From: Gammaproteobacteria bacterium
GTDB lineage: Bacteria > Pseudomonadota > Gammaproteobacteria > Steroidobacterales > Woeseiaceae
Reading direction: 5' to 3'
DNA: 64,000 nt
NCBI GenBank assembly: GCA_029862045.1
Contig: JAOTYE010000016.1
Coordinates: 29,751-93,750, forward strand
In this document: positions 53,918-61,896 of the stretch, one piece after another
Layout: every line of letters starts with the position of its first letter
Numbering within the stretch: the stretch's first letter is position 1
The notes under the pieces: generated by a model
Told to the model about the DNA's origin: nothing
The model's input: only the letters and a program-made list of their open reading frames with translations
Databases searched by the model: none
Position numbers and translations under genes: made by a program

Positions 53918-54175
53918 ATGCGCCCGTTTTTAGACGACCTGGACGAATTCGACATCTCCGATAGCGCCAGAGCCAGAGCCAGACGCCTGTACGAGAAGCA
54001 ACGCCGCAAAGACACGCGCTTGGGCATCGGTCGGTCAAGCGGACCCAGGCACAAGCACCACGATGAGGACTACGAGGACTACGAAGACTACGAGGATTAC
54101 GACGACTACGAGGAATACGACGATTACAACGAAGACGAGTTCGACTCGTTCGCGCGGGTTCATCAGCCGTATTGA
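53918..54175 (+). CDS. Small protein with acidic, tyrosine-rich tail (paralogue B)
   Basis: An 85-residue protein beginning MRPFLDDLDEFDISD, with a basic middle (ARARARRLYEKQRRKDTR) and a remarkable tail of repeated Glu-Asp-Tyr units (YEDYEDYEDYDDYEEYDDY). GAGAGGAGG lies just before the start. It shares its plan with the 86-residue protein at 51790 and is followed by a terminator with nearly the same hairpin. Family and function unknown; probably a disordered charged protein. Confidence 0.65.
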   Translation: MRPFLDDLDEFDISDSARARARRLYEKQRRKDTRLGIGRSSGPRHKHHDEDYEDYEDYEDYDDYEEYDDYNEDEFDSFARVHQPY

Positions 54176-54230
54176 TAAGGGCAAACCGAATCCCCGGATT
54201 CGGCGCCAGACCGCGATATCAGGCAACACA

Positions 54231-54257
54231 CGGGGCGCCGGAACGGCGCCCCGTTTT
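54231..54257 (+). terminator. Rho-independent terminator after paralogue B
   Basis: CGGGGCGCCG, loop GAA, CGGCGCCCCG, then TTTT; ten base pairs. It mirrors the terminator of paralogue A. Confidence 0.9.
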
Positions 54258-54296
54258 ATCGCCGGAGGATAGCCTCAGAGCCTGAAACGAACCGAC

Positions 54297-55640
54297 ATGA
54301 AAAAAGCACTCGCTCCCGTCGCTGCTCTGCTGTTCAGCGTCTCGATATTACTGACCGGGCAAGGACTGATGGGTACGTTGCTGCCGGTACGAGCATCGAT
54401 TGAAGCTTTTTCGACCGTGTCGATTGGTATCTTCGGTGCCGGCTACTTCCTGGGATTTGCAATCGGTTGCCTGAGAGGTGGCGAACTCGTGCAGCGCGTC
54501 GGCCACATTCGCGTTTTTCTTGCCATGGCCGCGCTCGCGTCGGCTGCTCCATTGCTGCACGGCCTGGTCGTGGGCCCGCCTGCCTGGAGCTTGCTGCGGC
54601 TCCTGAACGGGTTCTCTCTCGCCGTACTCTACGTGGTGATCGAAAGCTGGTTGAACGAGCATGCGACCAACGATAATCGTGGTGTCGTGTTCTCAACCTA
54701 CGCAATGATTACCTTGTCGGTGCTCGCTGCCGGGCAGATGATGACGCTGATGTACGACCCAACGGGGCTGCAGTTGTTTGCAATTGCGTCCGTCCTGATC
54801 TCGGTTGCAGCCATTCCCGTTGCACTGTCTTCGTCACCGTCGCCCGAGCTTCCGGAAACGGCAGCCGTCGACCTTCGCGGCCTGTACAGGGTTTCACCGG
54901 CAGGCGCTCTCGGGTGCCTGGCGGCCGGTTTCGCCAACGGGGCTTTTTGGGCACTCGCGCCGGTATTCACGCGCAGCATATCCGAAGATCCGGGGTTTGC
55001 CGCGTGGTTCATGACGGCTGCGGTACTTGGCGGTGCCGTTGCGCAGTGGCCGCTCGGGGCGTTGTCCGATCACATTGGCAGGCGCGCGGTCCTGATCGCG
55101 GCCAGCGTCAGTGCTGCCGGCATCGGCGCCAGTCTTTCATGGACCGGAATTACCTGGGACATGACTACCATTGGCATCCTTGGCGCTTGGTGGGGTGCGG
55201 CGGCCTTTCCTCTCTACACCATCGCCGTGGCACATGCGAACGACTACGCCGAGCCGAGCCAGTACGTCACGGTGTCCGGCGGTTTGCTACTAATGTACGG
55301 TGTCGGCGCAACAGTTGGCCCCATTTTCGCAGCCACATTCCTGACCCTGACAAACACGGGCATGCTTTTCCTGTATTGCATGATCGTCCACCTGTTTCTC
55401 GTCGCATTCGTTCTGTATCGCTGGTTGGTACAGCGGGCTCCAAGCGAACATCCTGTTCCGTTTGCCGAGGCTCTCGCGGCCACGCAGACTGCTTCGCCGG
55501 TTTACGAGGATGAAATTGCTCACGATTCGCGAGCCAGGCGGGAAACAACACATGGCCTTCTAGGGCGACATGAATCAAACGGCCATGCTGGTTCTTCTGG
55601 CATGAGCTTTCTTAGCGGCCAAAAGGAGGAACGTCAGTGA
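54297..55640 (+). CDS. MFS transporter (YcaD-like)
   Basis: A 447-residue, 12-helix transporter. The N-terminal ILLTGQGLMGTLLPVRASIEAFSTVSIG, the GYFLGFAIGCLRGGELVQRVGHIRVF loop and the central PLGALSDHIGRRAVL motif match the YcaD-type MFS group. The C-terminal 50 residues are polar and cytoplasmic. Substrate unknown. The stop overlaps the TerB-like gene start by four bases (GTGA). Confidence 0.88.
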   Translation: MKKALAPVAALLFSVSILLTGQGLMGTLLPVRASIEAFSTVSIGIFGAGYFLGFAIGCLRGGELVQRVGHIRVFLAMAALASAAPLLHGLVVGPPAWSLLRLLNGFSLAVLYVVIESWLNEHATNDNRGVVFSTYAMITLSVLAAGQMMTLMYDPTGLQLFAIASVLISVAAIPVALSSSPSPELPETAAVDLRGLYRVSPAGALGCLAAGFANGAFWALAPVFTRSISEDPGFAAWFMTAAVLGGAVAQWPLGALSDHIGRRAVLIAASVSAAGIGASLSWTGITWDMTTIGILGAWWGAAAFPLYTIAVAHANDYAEPSQYVTVSGGLLLMYGVGATVGPIFAATFLTLTNTGMLFLYCMIVHLFLVAFVLYRWLVQRAPSEHPVPFAEALAATQTASPVYEDEIAHDSRARRETTHGLLGRHESNGHAGSSGMSFLSGQKEERQ

Positions 55641-56071
55641 ACTACTATGTCAGCGATTATCCCGACAATTCACGCTCTGCGATTCTACGCGTCGCCATCC
55701 GGGTTGCTTGCGCCGACGGCAGTTGGACCGAATTGGAGCGCGAACAACTGGAGGGGGTATATCGAAACATCTGTGTCATGCTGGATGACGACCTGGACGA
55801 CGACCTGTTCCTTTGGGAACTGGATACGATCGCGAATGACGTTGAGAATGAAATTGCTGATCTGATGGACGACGAGGAGGCAGAGGAGTATTGGCAGACC
55901 TGCCTGGCACCCATCGTGTCAAGCGATATCCAGGATATGACGGTCGCTGCAGCATTGGCGTTATCGAGCGCAGACAGTGAACTCGACGTCGACGAATTGG
56001 CTGGGCTATCTCGCCTCTGCGACGAATGGGACGTCAGAATCCAGGATGCACAGGATATCTGGAGTGACTAG
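55637..56071 (+). CDS. TerB-like protein
   Basis: A 144-residue acidic, helical protein with the TerB/DjlA-type pattern: AILRVAIRVACADGSWTELEREQLEGVY near the start and a second ALALSSADSELDVDELAGLSRL half, each with the acidic D-G-x-x-x-x-E segment that binds metal in TerB. TerB domains are associated with tellurite resistance and membrane stress. The GTG start and overlap with the MFS gene suggest the two act together. Confidence 0.7.
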   Translation: MNYYVSDYPDNSRSAILRVAIRVACADGSWTELEREQLEGVYRNICVMLDDDLDDDLFLWELDTIANDVENEIADLMDDEEAEEYWQTCLAPIVSSDIQDMTVAAALALSSADSELDVDELAGLSRLCDEWDVRIQDAQDIWSD

Positions 56072-56198
56072 TCGGTATCGGTTCTATGGGCGGAGCGCTG
56101 CGTTGTGACGTAAGGGTCTGGGCTGATGATGCGTCGATGTCCAGGTTACCAGCGAATGCTCGGAATAAATGCTGACCTCTTTTCTATCAACCTCAGAA

Positions 56199-56443
56199 TC
56201 GCTTAGAATCGAATCACTCTCACTACCATGCTCACTGGGAGGTAGAGGAGGGCTAACTCCCTGAAAAGCGGGTCTAGTTCAATGGCAGAACATCAGCTTC
56301 CCAATTGGAGTCGCTGAGTTGGCCACATCAATAACCGCTTGATTTCCGTGGTCCTGTGACCACCGGTTTCAATGAGTTAGATCACCCAAAAGTAACCAAC
56401 TGATTCCAGCAGGCTTTCTGAGTATGCTCAGGTTCAGCCTCAC
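56199..56443 (+). repeat. tRNA-Gly-like repeat unit, copy 2
   Basis: The tRNA-like part begins at 56268 (GCGGGTCTAGTTCAATGGCA) and keeps the TCAGC/GCTGA anticodon stem with the 8-base loop insertion (here TTGGAGTC). The body is conserved to the CTGAG-TATG-CTCAG hairpin at 56418-56431, but the T-run after it is lost. Upstream, CTTAGAAT (TAGAAT at 56204-56209) and ACTCTCAC (56216-56223) are shared with copies 3 and 4. Long-range pairing AGTTGG/CCAACT is also present. Confidence 0.85.
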
Positions 56444-56676
56444 TCTTCCTGATAGGCGCCTGGGTTCCAATTCCGGCTCACGCCAAGGGACTGGCTCCCG
56501 AAGGGCTGGTGTCTATGTTGCCTTTCGGGCGCGGCTTCGCGCAGATCTGCAGGAGGCGCGAGGACGCATTATGTAAAATATTTGCAACCGAAGCCGGCGA
56601 TCATCGTTTCCACCTTTGAGGGTGCGGCATTCCTGCACCAATCGTCGGCCGGGAAACAACAAAAAAGCCAGAAGCA
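56444..56676. other. Gene-free stretch before the LuxR gene
   Basis: About 230 bases after repeat copy 2. I see no credible gene, no second repeat and no clear promoter; the LuxR start at 56677 has only a weak ribosome-binding site. Confidence 0.35.
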
Positions 56677-57387
56677 ATGAAAAGAAAAGCTGCGCCTCCA
56701 AGTCCGAGGCGCAACGGGGAACATCGCGGTAATCTGACGACCCTGGCGATCGCTTCGCCCAGGCCGCAGGTGCTGCATGCGCTGTTTGGTCGGCTCGCAA
56801 GGGCAAACGACCTGATCGTCACCGGCAATCCTGTCAGGCAGCCCGCGCGCCTGTTCGCGTTTCTCGAGAAATGGCTGCCGACGCTGCTCATTGTCGACGA
56901 GCGGACGCTGGATCAACTGGGTCCCGAATCGGCGCAAAGCATCCATCTGAGGTTTCCCGAGCTGCGCGTTCTGCTGCTGTGCGATCATCCCGACTCTCGC
57001 CTGTTCCGCGAGATCGTGAACAATCGATTTCACGGATTCCTGCGCATCGACAGCGCGCCGGGGACCTGCCTGAAGGCGATCCGGGCGGTGACCCGTGGCG
57101 AGCTGTGGATCCCGCGAGCGTTTCTCGAAAGAGCGATTTTCGATCATTCGCGGCAAAGCGTTCGGGAAGATGTCATGGCCGGCCTCGAAGCTGGCCTGAC
57201 CAGGCGGGAGGCCCAGGCTGTTGAATACGTCAGTCGGGGCTTTACCAACAAGCAGATCGCGGGCAGGCTCGGGATCAAAGAGGACACGGTGAAGAAGCAT
57301 CTGACCAGTGTGTACGCGAAGGTCGGCGTGCGCCGCCGTACCGAACTCATCGCACTTCGTACTTTTCTGCACTCGGTCAGCGCCTGA
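56677..57387 (+). CDS. LuxR-family transcriptional regulator
   Basis: A 236-residue protein. Residues about 20-150 look like a divergent receiver domain (TLLIVDERT with a possible phospho-acceptor Asp, LLLCDHPDS), and about 168-228 are a LuxR/FixJ-type helix-turn-helix: LTRREAQAVEYVSRGFTNKQ then IAGRLGIKEDTVKKHL. Without a partner histidine kinase nearby the signal is unknown. It is the first gene of block 2 and may control the secreted proteins that follow. Confidence 0.82.
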   Translation: MKRKAAPPSPRRNGEHRGNLTTLAIASPRPQVLHALFGRLARANDLIVTGNPVRQPARLFAFLEKWLPTLLIVDERTLDQLGPESAQSIHLRFPELRVLLLCDHPDSRLFREIVNNRFHGFLRIDSAPGTCLKAIRAVTRGELWIPRAFLERAIFDHSRQSVREDVMAGLEAGLTRREAQAVEYVSRGFTNKQIAGRLGIKEDTVKKHLTSVYAKVGVRRRTELIALRTFLHSVSA

Positions 57388-57612
57388 AACGCGTATTTAC
57401 GGGCGCGCTGAGTATCACCTTCCACTTTCGTGGAATACCGTCGCCCGGGGAGATTTGGCAGGGTGGACGGGACGGTTGCGTCGAGGAACGTATTTCCATG
57501 AATCAACTGTCCAGTGGCAGCATAAGCTGTCCGATCAACCGGTCATGATATCGCGCGGGTCGCACAAGAGATCGCGGTGTGACCGGATACAAAAAAAACA
57601 GGAGACAGCAGC
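57388..57612. other. Intergenic region with a small hairpin
   Basis: After the LuxR gene, TTCCAC-TTTC-GTGGAA (about 57420-57435) forms a perfect six-pair hairpin without a T-run. The next gene has ACAGGAGAC as ribosome-binding site. Confidence 0.35.
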
Positions 57613-57963
57613 ATGAAAAAGAAACATCTTGTGGGGGGTATCCTCTTGGCAATAGGCGCAATCGGCACGACGGCGTTGGCTGCCGAACTCGACAACCTGA
57701 ACGGCCAATCTTGCGGTGACCTGACGGGCACCTGGCACTTTGTCAACAACCAGACGCGCGGCGCCGCTGCCGGCACGCTTACTGCCTACTTCTCGGGCAA
57801 TCAAATGTGCACGGTAGTAGCCAGCAAGGTCAACCAGAACAACCAGCACTTCTATTGCTCGTCGAGCGGCGAGCTGATTGGGGCTTCAACGGGCAACTTG
57901 CCCGGCAAGCTCGTGCTGTCGGACTTCACCTGCGAGAAGAAGCCGCCACCGCCGCCCAAGTAG
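57613..57963 (+). CDS. Small secreted protein of unknown function
   Basis: A 116-residue protein with a clear signal peptide (KKHLVGGILLAIGAIGTTALAAE) and a mature domain of about 92 residues with four cysteines, likely two disulfides. It contains DLTGTWHFVNNQT and GTLTAYFSGNQMCTVVA, and ends in Lys then a proline run. I do not recognise a family. It lies between the LuxR and lysyl oxidase genes and is followed by a perfect 13-pair hairpin. Confidence 0.7.
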   Translation: MKKKHLVGGILLAIGAIGTTALAAELDNLNGQSCGDLTGTWHFVNNQTRGAAAGTLTAYFSGNQMCTVVASKVNQNNQHFYCSSSGELIGASTGNLPGKLVLSDFTCEKKPPPPPK

Positions 57964-57983
57964 TAATCGGATCATCAACGATC

Positions 57984-58012
57984 ACGAGCGGGGCCCTGTG
58001 GGCCCCGCTCGT
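57984..58012 (+). terminator. Strong hairpin after the small secreted protein gene
   Basis: ACGAGCGGGGCCC, loop TGT, GGGCCCCGCTCGT: 13 perfect pairs, 21 bases after the stop. No T-run follows, so it may be a terminator of lower efficiency or an mRNA-stabilising hairpin. Confidence 0.6.
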
Positions 58013-58085
58013 ACCGATATGATCCCAAGACGCAAGCCGACCTTCGCACAGACGGTCGAGAACAAGCATTCGGAGGGCCAGGCCC

Positions 58086-59117
58086 GTGTATCAAAGACTA
58101 TCGTATAAGCTATCTCGTGCTCGCCTCATCATCGCTGTCCCTGCAATGCTGGGCATGCTGTCGTTCGGTCATCTGGCGGCGGCGCAGGCGGTGGATCTCC
58201 CGCCGAACCTCAGAGCGCTGCCCGCAGCCGACATCTCGCTCGTCACGACGGGGTCAGGTGAATCTGTCCTGCGGTTCGCCGCGACGAGCTGGAACAGTGG
58301 CCTTGGGCCGTTGCAGGTCGTCGCCGGGCCCGTCGAAACAGGATCCGGCAAACAGCAGGTGTTCCAGGAGGTCTTCCTGAGCGACGGCACGTCGTTCCTG
58401 CACTTTGCGGGCGCGTTCCGCTATCACGACGACCATGGCCATATGCATTTCGACGATTTCGCGCTGTACACGCTGCAGCCGGTCAACGCCCCGGGCGGCT
58501 CCGCGCTGACGGGCAGCAAGGTGACGTTCTGCATCATGGACACCACAAAGATCAACGGCGGCCTGCCGGGCGCACCGAGCGCGCCGCAGTACGATACGTG
58601 TGGCAACGAGGTCCAGGGCATCTCCGTGGGCTGGGGTGATACCTACGGCAGCCACCTGCCCGGTCAGGACATCGACGTCACCGATGCGCCCGACGGGATC
58701 TACGCGCTGACAATCAAAGCCGATCCGAACAACCTGCTGATCGAGACCGATGAAAGCGACAACGAGTCGTGCACGCTGATCAGCATCGAGAAGCCGAACA
58801 CCGTGCGTGTGCTCGACGACAGCGGTGCGTGTGCCGGCGCGCTGTCGATTACGCCGGACTCGGCGCAAATGGGTTCTGCCGTCGAGGTTTTGATAGACGG
58901 ATTCGGGTTTACCGATGGAATGAATATCCGCTTCGAGCGCGGTAACGGTCCGCGGCCCGTGGCCAGCAACGTGCAGCTGATCTCGGATACCGATACCGTC
59001 GACCAGATTACCGCGACGGTAACGGTTCCGTACAAGAGGAAACCCGGCCGCAATCCGGTATGGGACGTCCGCGTGGGGGATAGCGTACTCAAGGACGCGT
59101 TCACCGTAACTCGGTGA
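58086..59117 (+). CDS. Bacterial lysyl oxidase-like protein with C-terminal Ig-like domain
   Basis: A 343-residue secreted protein (signal about 1-34). Residues 38-235 match lysyl oxidases: a copper site of four histidines (His114, His117, His119, His121 in YHDDHGHMHFDDF), a lysine in GSKVTFCIMDT (Lys145) and a tyrosine in GWGDTYGSHLPGQ (Tyr187). In human LOXL2 the equivalent Lys and Tyr form the LTQ cofactor, so the enzyme should oxidise amines. An IPT/TIG- or Ig-like domain ends the protein (about 250-343). The GTG start has GGAGG upstream. Confidence 0.85.
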   Translation: MYQRLSYKLSRARLIIAVPAMLGMLSFGHLAAAQAVDLPPNLRALPAADISLVTTGSGESVLRFAATSWNSGLGPLQVVAGPVETGSGKQQVFQEVFLSDGTSFLHFAGAFRYHDDHGHMHFDDFALYTLQPVNAPGGSALTGSKVTFCIMDTTKINGGLPGAPSAPQYDTCGNEVQGISVGWGDTYGSHLPGQDIDVTDAPDGIYALTIKADPNNLLIETDESDNESCTLISIEKPNTVRVLDDSGACAGALSITPDSAQMGSAVEVLIDGFGFTDGMNIRFERGNGPRPVASNVQLISDTDTVDQITATVTVPYKRKPGRNPVWDVRVGDSVLKDAFTVTR

Positions 59118-59162
59118 CGGCTTTCTCGAAATCGCGAATGCAGCAGTGATGCTGTCTCGTGT

Positions 59163-59187
59163 CCGGCCGCCGGTATCAGGCGGCCGG
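59163..59187 (+). terminator. Hairpin after the lysyl oxidase gene
   Basis: CCGGCCGCC, loop GGTATCA, GGCGGCCGG: nine pairs, 46 bases after the stop, with no T-run. Confidence 0.5.
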
Positions 59188-59328
59188 GCCGCTGCATCTG
59201 CCTCGGTCGGCTTCACGGGTCACCGTCAATGCGATGTTTGTCGCTCAGCCAGCCGCTGCGCCGGACGTAAGTGACGAGGCCGGCGGCGCACGCGATCATG
59301 AGCAGCAGCGCGAACGGAAGTTCCGGCA

Positions 59329-59544
59329 GCGTTGCTATTCTTCAATATCGGCGTAGAGATAGGGCAAATCGCGTTCGTGATTGCGACTGTGGGCTTGTCC
59401 CTGGCATTTTGCGCATTGTTGCCGAAACTGCGTGCGACTACCTTCGTCGATATGCTGTCGATAATCCAGAGACCGAGCGCCTATATCGTCGGTACGCTTG
59501 CGATGTATTGGACGTTTGAACGCGTGTCAAGTTACGTCGCCTGA
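59329..59544 (+). pseudogene. Remnant of a HupE/UreJ family membrane protein
   Basis: The last about 70 codons encode LLFFNIGVEIGQIAFVIATV and PSAYIVGTLAMYWTFERV, the C-terminal helices of HupE/UreJ-2 proteins (nickel or cobalt permease-like). Nothing upstream in frame resembles the rest of the family, so the gene is cut off at its 5' end. It ends about 100 bases before repeat copy 3. Confidence 0.65.
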
Positions 59545-59591
59545 TGATCGAGTCGTCCGATCTCGCAATCATAGTGTTTAGGCCCCAATTT

Positions 59592-59835
59592 AACTTAGAA
59601 TTGCCGTAGCACCACTTCTATGCTCAGCCATCGCCAAGCGAGGCGTAACTCCCTGATCTGCGGGTGTAGTTCAACGGTAGAACATCAGCTTCCCAATCGG
59701 AGTCGCTGAGTTGGCCACATCAATAACCGCTTGATTTCCGTGGTCCTGTGACCACCGGTTTCAATGAGTTAGATCACCCAAAAGTAACCAACTGATTCCA
59801 GCAGGCTTTCTGAGTATGCTCAGTTTTACTCTCAC
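59592..59835 (+). repeat. tRNA-Gly-like repeat unit, copy 3 (most complete)
   Basis: TAGAAT box at 59596-59601; tRNA-like part from 59660 (GCGGGTGTAGTTCAACGGTA) to 59696, with D-arm GTTC/GAAC and anticodon stem TCAGC/GCTGA with the 8-base loop insertion TCGGAGTC. The body pairs AGTTGG/CCAACT, AACCG/CGGTT and GTGGTC/GACCAC, and ends with CTGAG-TATG-CTCAG and TTTT (59810-59827). About 32 of the first 37 tRNA positions match E. coli glyU by memory. If transcribed from the box, the RNA would be about 220 bases. Confidence 0.88.
59810..59828 (+). terminator. Terminator-like hairpin at the end of repeat copy 3
   Basis: CTGAG, loop TATG, CTCAG, then TTTTA; the loop differs from copy 1 while the stem is kept. 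Confidence 0.5.
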
Positions 59836-60017
59836 TTTTCGGGTGATGGTCCTTGGGTCAGCAGTACCGCGATGCCCTGCAGCGTCCTACGCAGAATCCT
59901 GGTCCCGTCGTGATATCGTATCTGGGTACTGACCGCGATAGCGGGGCGCCAGGGCTTGGCGTGAGAGCCCCGCGTAATCGTCGCCTTTCGGACTAACTCG
60001 TTTGTGGCGGCACAGGC

Positions 60018-61853
60018 ATGCAGACTCTTTCACCTGACGCACACGGGATCGCCGTCGTTATACTTATCGTTACGGCGCTGTACCTGTTTACGCGCGACAG
60101 ATTGCCGCTCGAATCATCGAGTCTCGCCGTAATTATCCTACTGATAGCTGGCTTTCACCTGTTTCCCTACGAAGATGACGGCGTTCTGGTCACTCCGGCG
60201 CAGTTTCTGCTCGGATTTGGCAATGAAGCTCTGATCACGATCTGTTCACTAATCGTCATCGGCAGGGCATTGGAGACGACCGGTGCTTTGCAGCCTGTGG
60301 CCCGATTCGTAGGAAATCTGTGGCTGAAGCGACCGAAAACAGCGCTATTTTTCATGCTGCTCGCAGTGTTTGTATTGAGTGCTTTTGTCAACGACACACC
60401 AATCGTTGTTCTGATGATTCCTATTCTTGTCGGTATCGCGTTACGTACGAAACTGCCCGCGTCAGGATTCATGATGCCGATGGGCCTGGCGACGATTATG
60501 GGCGGAATGTCCACCACGATAGGCACTTCGACCAATCTGCTCGTGGTAGGAATCACCAGAGACTTAGGGGTGGCGGACATCGCAATGTTCGACATTACAA
60601 TTCCTGCGTTACTGGTGGGTGGTGTCGGTCTCATTTTTGTCTGGCTGTTCGTCCCGCGACTTTTGCCGGATCGGACTATGCCGATGACAGGCACCCGACC
60701 CCGTCTATTTGATGCTCAACTGACCGTGCGCGAGGACGGGTTCGCGGCCGGAAAGTCTCTCAAGGAGATTTTGGAACGAACAGATCACGAGATGCGCGTG
60801 GAGCAGATTCGGCGAGGTGATTCACTCCTCGTAGCCAGGCTTCCATCCGCAATTATGCAGCCCGGCGACCGGCTGATTGTCAGGGACACACCCGATAACC
60901 TGAAGCGTTTCGAGAGATCGATTGGCGCTACGCTTCATCAAGTCACGGAAGGCATGGAAACTGTCGATTCGGAAAAGCTCCACGGCGAGGGTGAACAGTA
61001 CCTTGCCGAGATCGTGGTCACCGGCGATTCGCCGCTACATCGTCGAACACTGTCTGAAGTATCTTTTGGGGCTTCCTACGGGCTAATTCCACTGGCAGTA
61101 CATCGCGTACGGGCGCCGGGTCTGAAGCAAGCGACCGACCCGGGATCCGTCCGCTTGCACGCGGGGGACGTCGTGCTGGTGCAGGGCGCTCGATCGGCGT
61201 TGGACGCGGTAAAGAACGAGGCCAAGATGCTCCTCGCTGACGGTACGATTGAACTTCCCAGGGCGCATCGCGCCAAACGAGCACTGCTTGTCTTGTTCAT
61301 GGTGATCGGTATCGCTGCGGCAGGACTAATTCCGATTTCGATCTCTGCGTTGATCGGTGTAGGCTTATTGATTGCGCTCGGGTGTCTATCCTGGACGGAT
61401 GTCGGACGATCCCTGCCGATCGCTGTAATCATGCTCATTGTGGCCAGCCTGGCAATGGGGAAAGCGCTGGTGGCCACAGGGATGGCCGAATTTATTGCGG
61501 TCGGTCTCGTGCGCGCCGCAGGTGATCTGCCGACACCCGTAATACTCAGCGCATTCATCCTGATTATGGCCGTGTTAACGAACCTCGTTTCAAACAACGC
61601 TGCGGCCGTCATAGGCACGCCGATAGCGATTGCCGCCGCGCACCAGCTGGGTGCTGAGCCTTTGCCCTTCGTCCTCGCGGTCCTATTTGGCGCCAATATG
61701 AGCTTCGCAACACCGTTCGGCTACCAGACGAATCTATTGATTCTGAGCACCGGCGGCTACCGCTTCGCGGACTTCCTGAGAGCAGGTGTCCCGCTTATCC
61801 TGATCCTGTGGATCGGGTTTTCAATCGTTCTACCATTGTGGTACGGCATCTGA
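60018..61853 (+). CDS. SLC13/DASS-type transporter with two TrkA-C domains
   Basis: A 611-residue membrane protein: a first transmembrane block (about 1-215) with GRALETTGALQPVARFVGN, the FVNDTPIVVLMIP and MGGMSTTIGTSTNLLVVG motifs of the divalent anion:sodium symporter family; two cytoplasmic TrkA-C (RCK-C) domains at about 230-310 and 325-410 (PGDRLIVRDTP, AGDVVLVQG); and a second block with VSNNAAAVIGTPIA and MSFATPFGYQTNLL. Similar proteins move sulfate, dicarboxylates or related anions. It is the only gene of block 3. Confidence 0.88.
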   Translation: MQTLSPDAHGIAVVILIVTALYLFTRDRLPLESSSLAVIILLIAGFHLFPYEDDGVLVTPAQFLLGFGNEALITICSLIVIGRALETTGALQPVARFVGNLWLKRPKTALFFMLLAVFVLSAFVNDTPIVVLMIPILVGIALRTKLPASGFMMPMGLATIMGGMSTTIGTSTNLLVVGITRDLGVADIAMFDITIPALLVGGVGLIFVWLFVPRLLPDRTMPMTGTRPRLFDAQLTVREDGFAAGKSLKEILERTDHEMRVEQIRRGDSLLVARLPSAIMQPGDRLIVRDTPDNLKRFERSIGATLHQVTEGMETVDSEKLHGEGEQYLAEIVVTGDSPLHRRTLSEVSFGASYGLIPLAVHRVRAPGLKQATDPGSVRLHAGDVVLVQGARSALDAVKNEAKMLLADGTIELPRAHRAKRALLVLFMVIGIAAAGLIPISISALIGVGLLIALGCLSWTDVGRSLPIAVIMLIVASLAMGKALVATGMAEFIAVGLVRAAGDLPTPVILSAFILIMAVLTNLVSNNAAAVIGTPIAIAAAHQLGAEPLPFVLAVLFGANMSFATPFGYQTNLLILSTGGYRFADFLRAGVPLILILWIGFSIVLPLWYGI

Positions 61854-61896
61854 TCGGTACTCTATCCCGACATTTGCATCACCAAATGCCCGAAAT

